The notes under the pieces are model-generated. The model was not told where the DNA came from and did not search any database. It saw only the letters and a list, made by a program, of their open reading frames with translations. A DNA stretch of 18,869 bases from Anaerolineae bacterium (lineage in GTDB: Bacteria > Chloroflexota > Anaerolineae > B4-G1 > SLSP01): the NCBI GenBank assembly GCA_021159805.1, contig JAGHDT010000128.1, positions 1-18,869 on the forward strand, in the 5' to 3' direction. Both the position numbers and the translations under genes were made by a program. Positions 1 through 6,178 of this stretch are shown piece after piece; positions within the stretch are counted from its first letter, which is position 1; each line of letters starts with the position of its first letter.

Positions 1-655
1 CCCCATTGCTACTCCAATTCAATGCTGCCGGCTCTGCCGCATCATCCGCCGGTGGCTCGACGGACTGGACGGAGGGCGCGGGCGCAGAGCCCGTTGGCGC
101 AGAGCCCGTTGGCTGGACCACAGTTACCTGCACCTCAGGATGCCCGGCAATCAGCAGCCCCAGTTCTTCGGTGAGCACCGACTGAATGACTTCGATCAGT
201 TGATTCGCGGTCTGTGGCACGTTGGTGCCGCGCGCAACCCCCGCATCGACCCAGGCTGTTACACGGTTGCCCTTGGCTCTGATCTTGGGCGTGGCTCTGA
301 TAATGCCCGGCAGCGGCTCCAGCCGATGCTGCAGGAGCTCTACGACGCTGTCAGTGCTGATGTTCGCCATACCGCCCGCGACTTGCTGAACGCGCAGGAA
401 ACGGCTGCGAGGGCGGCGGACCTCCAAGATGATGACGATGGCCAGAGCGATATCTACGACGACGGCGATAGCTACGCCGGTGCCGAGACGTACCCAGGGA
501 TCGATGCCCTGAATGTAGCTACCCCAGTCCAGCATCCATTGGCCTGCGGCGATGAGCACAATCTGCGGCAGGAGGAAAAGCGCGGTCAGGGCCGCGATCG
601 ATGCAAGGCACACGGTCACAATTACGACGCGATTGAGTGTGTTCACGAACTTCAT
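1..655 (-). CDS. amaP: AmaP-like alkaline-shock membrane anchor protein (partial, C-terminus beyond the left edge)
   Basis: The minus-strand frame is open from an ATG at 655 to the window edge (218 codons, no stop), so the C-terminus is missing. The N-terminus MKFVNTLNRVVIV leads into a hydrophobic helix (about residues 9-37), and a second helix lies at about 57-78, followed by a basic stop-transfer EVRRPRSR. The rest is a soluble domain (about 88-185) with the pattern SVVELLQHRLEPLPGI and a later VTAWVDAGV, like the Asp23/AmaP alkaline-shock family, in which AmaP tethers Asp23 to the membrane. A Pro/Ala/Ser-rich tail begins near residue 187. A GAGGAGGG ribosome site lies 7-8 nt upstream. The start is 10 nt after the stop of the UbiD gene, so the two are probably co-transcribed. 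No Asp23 partner is visible here. The family call rests on topology and weak motif likeness. Confidence 0.72.
   Translation of the reverse strand, partial: MKFVNTLNRVVIVTVCLASIAALTALFLLPQIVLIAAGQWMLDWGSYIQGIDPWVRLGTGVAIAVVVDIALAIVIILEVRRPRSRFLRVQQVAGGMANISTDSVVELLQHRLEPLPGIIRATPKIRAKGNRVTAWVDAGVARGTNVPQTANQLIEVIQSVLTEELGLLIAGHPEVQVTVVQPTGSAPTGSAPAPSVQSVEPPADDAAEPAALNWSSNG
81..110. repeat. 15-bp tandem duplication inside the amaP-like gene
   Basis: The unit GGCGCAGAGCCCGTT occurs twice head to tail (81-95 and 96-110). On the minus strand it encodes a duplicated five-residue block (TGSAP repeated) in the low-complexity tail of the AmaP-like protein. It looks like a recent slippage event in a disordered region. 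Confidence 0.85.
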
Positions 656-665
656 CTGACCCTCC

Positions 666-1964
666 TCAGTCACTTGGGGTGTCATAGCGAACCCGCAGGT
701 AGCCCTCTCTGGCTGCCCTCCACGGGATCGTGGCATCCAGTCCCATCTTCGTCGTGCGTGCTTTCTGTCCGGGAATCTGGCGTGCACTGGGATCCAGGCT
801 TGAGCTGGGTTGGTCCTCAAGGATCATCAGATCGCGATCTGCCTGGAAGCGGGTTGCGATGGCCCACTCGATGTCGGCGGGATTGTGTATGTCGACATCG
901 GTATCCACCACCACGACGTGTTTGAGCGAGGTGTGGCCGCGAAAGGCCGCCTCGATGGCTCGCCGTGCGTCCTCAGGGCCCTGAGGTATGATCTGCACCG
1001 CGGCGTGGAGCCACGAGCAGCCGGCCGGTGTGATCCGCACACCGGTGCACTTGACAATTTTGCTCACCTCAGCGTAGATTGTGGGTTCACGAGGTATCCC
1101 CATGAGGTTCTTGTGCTCCAGACCGGCGGGCAGCAGCGCGTGGAAGATCGGATCCTTCCGGTGTGTGATGGTGGTGACGTGAAAGATCGGTTGCTTGCGA
1201 GTGCCATCCATCGTCCCTGTCAGATCCGGGAACGGTCCCTCGGTGGCGAGCTCGTGTGTCAGATATCCTTCCAGGACCAGCTCGGCCTCGGCCGGGATAT
1301 CCAGCGGCAAGGTCTTGGCCCGTACTGTGGGCGTCGGCGCTAGCGCATGCGCCACGGCCATTTCGTCCACCCCTTTTGGGGGCGACATCGCCGCAGCCAG
1401 TAGCACGTGTGGGGGCAGTCCGATGCACACCGCCATCGGCAGTCCGTCATCGGTCTTTCCCCACGCGGTGTGGGTGCCACGCTGTTCGACAATCCGGCCG
1501 ACCAGACGATCTTTGCCGATCTGCATCAGCCGGTGGAAGGAGAGGTTGCGTCCATAATCAGGGTCGTAGATCACGGCGACGCCGGCGGTGATGTAGGGGC
1601 CGCCATCGAGCGGATGGTAGCGTGGAATGGGAATGCGGGTCAGATCCACATCGCCGATCACGACCTGCTGGCAGGGGGCTTCGCTTATCTTGGGAGGTGA
1701 CGCCGGATGTGCCACGGCGTTGCTCATCTTTGAGATCAGCTCCCCAATGGTGCAGCCTATCGCACGGCCGAAGTGCGCGCGTTGTGCGATATAGCCTGCT
1801 GCCAGACGCCATCCCGGGAAGCCGGTCAGATTCTCGAAGAGCACGGGTTGGCCATCGTGCTGCGCGATCAGCCGTGCGACCTCGAATGTGGGCGAGACGG
1901 CAGTTGTGATATGCTGCAGCTCAGATGCTGCATCCAACTTGGCGATGAAGGTGCGTGCGTCCAT
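666..1964 (-). CDS. UbiD family decarboxylase
   Basis: This is a 432-residue member of the UbiD family, enzymes that (de)carboxylate unsaturated or aromatic acids with prenylated FMN made by UbiX. Family signatures are GGPYITAGV (121-129), RNLSFHRLMQIG (139-150, with the likely cofactor-binding Asn140 and Arg145), EAELVLEG (226-233), TEGPFPDLTG (241-250, likely catalytic Glu242), VVVDTDVDIHNPADIEWAIATR (split around 351-372), SSLDPS (388-393) and the C-terminal KMGLDATIPW (406-415). Length is slightly below the usual 450-490. The ATG has a GGAGGT site (1975-1980) ten nucleotides upstream. The gene is followed after 10 nt by the AmaP-like gene. The usual TGYY after the catalytic Glu is TGTM here, so the substrate cannot be told and need not be the ubiquinone precursor. 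No ubiX is in the window. Confidence 0.92.
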   Translation of the reverse strand: MDARTFIAKLDAASELQHITTAVSPTFEVARLIAQHDGQPVLFENLTGFPGWRLAAGYIAQRAHFGRAIGCTIGELISKMSNAVAHPASPPKISEAPCQQVVIGDVDLTRIPIPRYHPLDGGPYITAGVAVIYDPDYGRNLSFHRLMQIGKDRLVGRIVEQRGTHTAWGKTDDGLPMAVCIGLPPHVLLAAAMSPPKGVDEMAVAHALAPTPTVRAKTLPLDIPAEAELVLEGYLTHELATEGPFPDLTGTMDGTRKQPIFHVTTITHRKDPIFHALLPAGLEHKNLMGIPREPTIYAEVSKIVKCTGVRITPAGCSWLHAAVQIIPQGPEDARRAIEAAFRGHTSLKHVVVVDTDVDIHNPADIEWAIATRFQADRDLMILEDQPSSSLDPSARQIPGQKARTTKMGLDATIPWRAAREGYLRVRYDTPSD

Positions 1965-2086
1965 GCGTTAGGTAGACCTCCACTCTGGTTGGTGATGTGC
2001 CGGATGTGTACTTGTGCCTCTGTGCACTCGGGTTCGTGCCGCGGATGCGTTCTGCCGATCTCTCGAAGATGTCCGTGCCGCTGCGT

Positions 2087-2095
2087 AGTATAGCA
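2087..2095 (-). promoter_or_regulatory. possible extended -10 promoter for the UbiD-amaP pair
   Basis: The minus strand reads TGC-TATACT (extended -10, hexamer at 2087-2092) in the 138-bp gap between thiI and the UbiD gene. No convincing -35 was found. It would give a leader of about 115 nt. Read-through from thiI is the alternative. Confidence 0.35.
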
Positions 2096-2102
2096 GAACC
2101 CA

Positions 2103-3293
2103 CTACTGGCGAAAGACTCTGGGTGCTTCGTCGAAGACGATCCTGATCTCCTCCACATGATTGGCGAGTGTCTCTTCCACGAGAGCGTCTACGTCAATAG
2201 CCTCCTCCACGGCGAGCACATCCTTAAGCTGCGCCCAGGTGGCGGGTCTGCGTGCGTGCAGGGAGCACGGGTCCTTGTATGGTTGAATCGAGAGTTCGTA
2301 GGTCTCGATCTTTTTGGCCAGGGAGATGATCTCCAGCTTGTCCATCGCGATCAAGGGGCGGAGGATCGGCAGATCTGTGGCTTGGGCGATGAGGTTGATG
2401 TTCTTAAGCGTCTGCGAGGCCACCTGCCCCACGCTTTCCCCCGTGATCAACGCCTGGGCCCGCCGGTGACGAGCCAGTTTGTCCGCAGCGCGCATAATGA
2501 AGCGGCGGAAGACCACGGTGGCGACTCTGGAGTCTAGGAGCGCCATCGCGACCTCGAATGGGGCTGCGGACACCATATAGAGCCTGCTGGGCGTGCGATG
2601 GGGGCTCAGCACTTGCCGGGCCATCGTCACGATCTTGGCATTGCGGATCTGCTCCGGTCCACGCAGAAGATGGAAATGTACAAAGTCGACGGCGCAGCCA
2701 CGCTTCATCATCAGGTGCGCGGCTACCGGTGAGTCTATCCCTCCGGAGAAGAGCGCCATCACCCGTCCGCTGGAACCAAGCGGCAGCCCGCCCAGTCCAC
2801 GTATGCGTTGGGCAAACAGATAGGCCTTGTCATAGATCTGGATCGACAGTGTCAGGTCCGGATTGCTCAGGTCGACCCGAGCCAGTGTCAGGTCCTGTAC
2901 CTCCCCGCCGATCTGCCGGTCAACGTCGGTGGATTTGATGGGGAACTGCTTGTTGCCCCGCGTGGTCCGCACGCGGAAGCTCATATCCGGTGCGATTGTA
3001 TCCTTTGCCAGGTCGAGCGCAGCCTCAGTCATGGCCGCCATATCCAACGGCGTCACAGTTGTGGGCGCAAAGTAGGCAATCCCGGGAATGCGGCTCAGGC
3101 GGTGCTCAATCTCGGATGTGGGCGCCTCGTCGGGCGCTGCGACCATAATGTAACTGTGAAACCGGCGAACCTTGAAATCGCCAAGATCGCTAAGCGCTGT
3201 ACCAATATTGCTGACGAGCCGGCGCTCAAAGTTGATGCGGTTGTGACCTTTGAGCCCTAGCTCCGCGTAATGGATGATGTACTGATTTGCCAT
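2103..3293 (-). CDS. thiI: tRNA 4-thiouridine synthetase / thiamine sulfurtransferase ThiI (no rhodanese domain)
   Basis: ThiI adenylates U8 of tRNA and transfers sulfur to give s4U; it also serves thiazole synthesis. The 396-residue protein has an N-terminal ferredoxin-like/THUMP region (about 1-165, with NKQFPIKSTDVDRQIGGEV at 114-132) and a PP-loop ATPase domain with the motif SGGIDSPVAAHLMMKRG (183-199). Cys343 in DPCSLHARRPAT sits where the catalytic Cys344 of the E. coli enzyme lies. The protein ends before the C-terminal rhodanese domain found in E. coli ThiI, as in many other bacteria. I chose the ATG at 3293 because a GGAGGAGGT site lies four nucleotides upstream and the protein begins MANQYIIHYAELGLKG, a family-like N-terminus; the same frame is open 58 codons further up, but that extension has no family-like sequence. 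Confidence 0.95.
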   Translation of the reverse strand: MANQYIIHYAELGLKGHNRINFERRLVSNIGTALSDLGDFKVRRFHSYIMVAAPDEAPTSEIEHRLSRIPGIAYFAPTTVTPLDMAAMTEAALDLAKDTIAPDMSFRVRTTRGNKQFPIKSTDVDRQIGGEVQDLTLARVDLSNPDLTLSIQIYDKAYLFAQRIRGLGGLPLGSSGRVMALFSGGIDSPVAAHLMMKRGCAVDFVHFHLLRGPEQIRNAKIVTMARQVLSPHRTPSRLYMVSAAPFEVAMALLDSRVATVVFRRFIMRAADKLARHRRAQALITGESVGQVASQTLKNINLIAQATDLPILRPLIAMDKLEIISLAKKIETYELSIQPYKDPCSLHARRPATWAQLKDVLAVEEAIDVDALVEETLANHVEEIRIVFDEAPRVFRQ

Positions 3294-3484
3294 GCCACCT
3301 CCTCCAGCATGATAACACATGGGCGATGTGGGGAAAGGTGACACCAGTAGCACTGTGTCCACCATACGGGGGATTGGCGATGGAATCCCAGAGCGGTCAA
3401 GCGCGGAAGGCGGAGATCTGGCTCTCGCTGGACCACGCCGGAGGTCTGTTCGAGACGCCCTGCGCATTTCTTGAAGGGAAGCAA
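3294..3484. other. intergenic DNA upstream of thiI, no gene seen
   Basis: This stretch holds the thiI ribosome site and a weak minus-strand -10 candidate TATCAT at 3313-3318. A short CACAT/ATGTG dyad lies just upstream of that. Open frames on either strand have no recognisable product, and the plus-strand one (3287-3520) runs into the repeat array. Confidence 0.4.
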
Positions 3485-3634
3485 CACTACTTTGAAAATA
3501 GCTTCCGCTCCCGGGCCTAAAGGCTTGGCTGCAGGCCTTAGGGCCTTCTTTGCGTCACATTCTCATGCTTGCGTGGCGTCCGATTGCCGACATGGCGTCT
3601 ACTTCGAAAGTAGCCTTCTGCGACGCGTTCTGCC

Positions 3635-3676
3635 GGCCCAAAGCCCTTCGCCTGGTCTCGACCGTGGCTTTGGGCC
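3635..3676. repeat. perfect 11-bp inverted repeat (module hairpin)
   Basis: The arms GGCCCAAAGCC (3635-3645) and GGCTTTGGGCC (3666-3676) are perfect complements around a 20-nt loop. Both RNA strands could fold into a strong hairpin. No T-run follows directly, so it is not a standard intrinsic terminator. Confidence 0.85.
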
Positions 3677-3753
3677 ATTCTTCGCGCTGCGTTTTCATAC
3701 TGCGTGGTGTCCGCTGGCGGACCTGGTGTCTACTTCGAAGATAGATCCCGCAG

Positions 3754-3806
3754 AGCCCTCACTCTAACCCTCTCCCATATTCCGCGGACGGAATGGGAGA
3801 GGGAAC
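3754..3806. repeat. REP-like palindrome of the CCCTCACCCTAACCCTCTCCC type
   Basis: The sequence GCCCTCACTCTAACCC is followed by CCCTCTCCCATATTCC (3768-3783), a six-base spacer and GGAATGGGAGAGGG (3790-3803), a near-perfect palindrome with a two-base bulge. Extragenic palindromes starting CCCTCACCCTAACCC and ending GGGAGAGGGAACC are widespread in bacterial genomes. A related copy lies at 11881-11954. Confidence 0.8.
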
Positions 3807-3838
3807 CAGAGGTGCGGCCCCGAAAACCATCCTCTGCC

Positions 3839-3880
3839 GGCCCAAAGCCCTTCACCTAGTCTCGATCGCGGCTTTGGGCC
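3839..3880. repeat. perfect 11-bp inverted repeat (second module hairpin)
   Basis: The arms GGCCCAAAGCC (3839-3849) and GGCTTTGGGCC (3870-3880) are perfect complements, with the same stem as the hairpin at 3635-3676. The loops differ at several positions while the stems are identical, so pairing appears to be what is conserved. Confidence 0.85.
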
Positions 3881-3947
3881 GTTCTTCGCGTTGCGTTTTC
3901 ATACTGCGTGGTGTGCGTGTGCGCACGTGGCCTCCGCTTCGAAAACA

Positions 3948-4299
3948 GCACCTTGTACTGTCGAGCAGAGGGTCGGGCACGACAGCTTGTCCTCGAAGGG
4001 GAGCCCGATCTACATGAGATCTGCAAGCTCGCGACAGCATTTTCATGCTGCGTAGTGTGCGCGAGGAGAAATGCAATCTGTTCCATTAGTGGGACTGTCG
4101 CATTTGGCTTGCTCCGTAGACGCTGCTGTAGTGTTGGACCAGGCCTGGGCTGGACTTGTCAGCGACACGCGGGTCAAAACTGGGAAGGTGGTTTTCAGAA
4201 TGGGCAAGGGCCGTTCGGAAGGTCTGGAAGTGACCTTTCTTGGGCATTCGTTCCCAATAAGAACCGCGCCCATTTGCCCTTTGTCATGAATCCAGGTAA
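3948..4299. other. intergenic DNA with a decayed repeat tail and an imperfect hairpin
   Basis: A partial copy of the repeat tail (TTTTCATGCTGCGTAGTGTG) lies at about 4040-4059. A long imperfect hairpin spans 4198-4249, with inner arms AAGGTC (4219-4224) and GACCTT (4232-4237) and outer arms GAATG (4198-4202) and CATTC (4245-4249). No gene is recognisable. Confidence 0.5.
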
Positions 4300-4347
4300 G
4301 CTCGTGTCAAGCGACAATTGGCACGGGACACGAGCGACAACTACAAA
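4300..4347 (+). promoter_or_regulatory. candidate promoter with an overlapping operator-like dyad, upstream of the glycosyltransferase
   Basis: A candidate -35 TTGGCA (4318-4323) and -10 TACAAA (4342-4347) are 18 bp apart. A perfect 9-bp dyad GCTCGTGTC (4300-4308) / GACACGAGC (4327-4335) brackets the -35 and enters the spacer. The heptamer GCGACAA also occurs twice in direct orientation (4311-4317 and 4334-4340). This arrangement suits a repressor site, but that is inference. Confidence 0.45.
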
Positions 4348-4434
4348 TCTCTATGTCGTAGGCTTAGCCGGCGGGTGGCCCCGGGGACTGGAGAAGGCAA
4401 GGCGCGGGCGGCTGCGCTCGTTGAGGTAAATGTT

Positions 4435-5541
4435 GTGGCGTCTATGAGAATCGGCATTGACCTTCGTCTGCACGCGTATGCCCCGGGTGGGATCTCCCGC
4501 TATGCGCGGCGCCTTGCCCGGGCATTGACCGAGGTTATCTCACCTGAGCAATTGACCCTCATCGCGCACCGTAGAGAGCGGGATCCGCTGACGCTGCCCG
4601 GTGCGCGCGCGAAGGCGGTTTGGACACCGCCGCATCATCCTCTGGAGAAGTGGTCCCTTGGGGCCGAGCTCCTGACTTCGCGACTGGACATTCTGCACAG
4701 TACCGATTTCATCCCTCCGGTCTGGGGCGCACGCCGCCTGGTTGTGACTGTCCACGATCTCAACTTTCTGCACTACCCGGACTATCTGACCGCTGAGGCA
4801 AGGCGTTTCTACAATCGCCAGATCTCGTGGGCCGTGATGCGCGCCGATGGCATCCTTGTGGATTCATATGCGACGCAGCAAGACTTAGTGGATCTCCTGC
4901 ACGTTTCACCGAAGCGCGTCACCGTCGTGCATCTGGCTGCAGACGAGCGATTCAAGCCTGTAGCGGACGCCAAGGTGACCCCGGTCCTTGAGCGCTATGA
5001 GTTGGGCCCGGGATACCTGCTCTTTGTGGGTGTCTGGGAACCGCGCAAGAATCTGCCGGGGTTACTGGATGCACTGGCGGTGCTGCGGGGTGACGGGGTG
5101 TGCCCGATGCTGGCCATTGCGGGGCGTCCGGGATGGCTGTATGGCGAGATCTACACCAAGATCCAGAGCTTGGAGCTGCAGTCCTGCGTGCGCTTTATCG
5201 AGGCCCCCGGGATGGATGAGTTGGTGGCGCTGTATAACGGTGCTTCGGTGTTGGTGATGCCCTCTTTCTATGAGGGCTTTGGTTTTCCGGCCCTGGAGGC
5301 TATGCAGTGTGGCACTCCTGTAGTGGTTGCGGACCGGGCTAGCCTGCCAGAGGTGGTGGGCGACGCCGGGTTGTTGATCGACCCGGACGATCCGAGCACG
5401 ATTGCGGAAGCCTGCCGGCGTTTGCTGGATGATCCCGATCTACGGACTCACTACCGTGAGGCTGGAATCAGGCAAGCCCAGAGGTTCAGCTGGCGCGCTA
5501 CGGCCGAGAAGACGTTGGCCGCCTATCGTGCGGTGATGTAG
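4435..5541 (+). CDS. GT4 family glycosyltransferase (GT-B fold)
   Basis: The 368-residue product is a retaining GT-B glycosyltransferase that probably transfers a nucleotide-sugar-derived hexose in exopolysaccharide, glycolipid or cell-surface glycan synthesis. The N-terminal domain starts RIGIDLRLHAYAPGGISRYARRLARAL, with the glycine-rich acceptor-side loop typical of family 4. The C-terminal domain has FVGVWEPRKN (197-206) and the E-x7-E motif in PSFYEGFGFPALEAM (Glu280 and Glu288), followed by GTPVVVADRASLPEVVGDAG. I chose the GTG at 4435 because a GAGGT site (4423-4427) lies seven nucleotides upstream; the ATG at 4444 gives nearly the same protein but poor spacing. The gene stands alone and converges on thpR with 25 bp between stops. 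Sugar and acceptor cannot be inferred. Confidence 0.9.
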   Translation: MASMRIGIDLRLHAYAPGGISRYARRLARALTEVISPEQLTLIAHRRERDPLTLPGARAKAVWTPPHHPLEKWSLGAELLTSRLDILHSTDFIPPVWGARRLVVTVHDLNFLHYPDYLTAEARRFYNRQISWAVMRADGILVDSYATQQDLVDLLHVSPKRVTVVHLAADERFKPVADAKVTPVLERYELGPGYLLFVGVWEPRKNLPGLLDALAVLRGDGVCPMLAIAGRPGWLYGEIYTKIQSLELQSCVRFIEAPGMDELVALYNGASVLVMPSFYEGFGFPALEAMQCGTPVVVADRASLPEVVGDAGLLIDPDDPSTIAEACRRLLDDPDLRTHYREAGIRQAQRFSWRATAEKTLAAYRAVM

Positions 5542-5566
5542 GGTTGTTCGAGAGCAGCGTACTTGA

Positions 5567-6178
5567 TCATGTCCAGGCTTTCCCCAGTTTGAATGTGGCC
5601 AGGGGAGCATACTCCGCCCCGGTTGGCCTGAGTATGCTCTGGAAGAAGATCAGGGTTTCCACCGTCACGATCCCCAGTGTGCCGATCTGGGTTGCCGATA
5701 GTGCTTTCCCCACGTTGCGAACGTCCTCTTGGCTGGCCTTTCGTTGTATCCGGCCTAGTGTGAGATGGGGTGAGAACCGCCGCGCCTCGCGTTTATAGCC
5801 AAGTTGTTCCATGCTCTCGTTCACAGCCTCGTGGAGCAGCGCCAGCCAGGACGCTGTGTCTGAGACTCCCACCCATATGACCCGGGGGCGGCTCGTGTTG
5901 GGGAACGCCCCAAGCTGGCCGGCGCTGAAAGAGAAGGGCGGCACGTTGCGAGCCACGGCAGTGAGGGCTTCCTTGATTGGCCCGACCCGTTCGGGTAAGA
6001 TGTCCCCAAGAAAGTGCATGGTCAGGTGGATGTTCTCCGCAGGAACCCAGCGCACGGTGTGTGCCGGGCAGGCCCGCATCAATCTGCGCTGAAGCTTGTC
6101 CAATTCCTGGGTGATGGCCTTGGAGAGGGGTACCGCAATGAAGGTGCGCAGCGTCTCCCGCATAGATCTAGAGCTCAC
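5567..6178 (-). CDS. thpR: RNA 2',3'-cyclic phosphodiesterase (ThpR/LigT family)
   Basis: This 203-residue member of the 2H phosphoesterase superfamily opens 2',3'-cyclic phosphates at RNA ends. Its two signature motifs are HLTMHFLG (His51, Thr53) and HLTLGR (His138, Thr140), about 85 residues apart as in the family, and VRWVPAENIHLTM is typical of LigT/ThpR. Length fits the usual 175-200. The GTG at 6178 overlaps the TGA of the preceding gene (GTGA), implying translational coupling. An in-frame ATG at 6163 is the alternative start, and neither has a strong ribosome site. It is the last gene of its operon before the convergent glycosyltransferase. Confidence 0.92.
   Translation of the reverse strand: MSSRSMRETLRTFIAVPLSKAITQELDKLQRRLMRACPAHTVRWVPAENIHLTMHFLGDILPERVGPIKEALTAVARNVPPFSFSAGQLGAFPNTSRPRVIWVGVSDTASWLALLHEAVNESMEQLGYKREARRFSPHLTLGRIQRKASQEDVRNVGKALSATQIGTLGIVTVETLIFFQSILRPTGAEYAPLATFKLGKAWT

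Larger units (their letters stand above)
3485..3947. repeat. composite intergenic hairpin repeat array, copy A
   Basis: Three related modules lie head to tail. Each is a GC-rich inverted repeat followed by a shared tail of roughly 65 nt containing TTCTTCGCG, TTTTCATACTGCGTGGTGT and, at its end, GTCTACTTCGAAAATA or close variants. Module stems are at 3513-3545 (GGGCCTAAAGGC type), 3635-3676 and 3839-3880 (both GGCCCAAAGCC type). A CCCTCACCCTAACCC-type palindrome is embedded at 3754-3806. A decayed tail fragment continues at about 4037-4066. Copy B at 11861-12220 carries the same parts in another order. No transposase or coding function is associated. Confidence 0.85.

Noticed and set aside
140..925. 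Plus-strand open frame of 261 codons at the left end.
   Set aside because: It is antisense to the AmaP-like and UbiD genes, has no family-like motifs, and the opposite strand has strong protein signatures and ribosome sites.
3294..3467. N-terminal extension of ThiI by 58 codons.
   Set aside because: The Arg/Pro/Ser-rich extension is unlike any ThiI, while the internal ATG has an excellent ribosome site.
3471..3767. Plus-strand open frames within repeat array A.
   Set aside because: They consist of hairpin repeat DNA. The same peptide pieces (for example YFENSFRSRA) recur in array B, which shows DNA repetition and not a protein family.
3485..3947. Possible CRISPR array.
   Set aside because: Repeat spacing is irregular (122 and 204 bp), the units are over 90 bp with internal stems, and there are no uniform spacers or cas genes.
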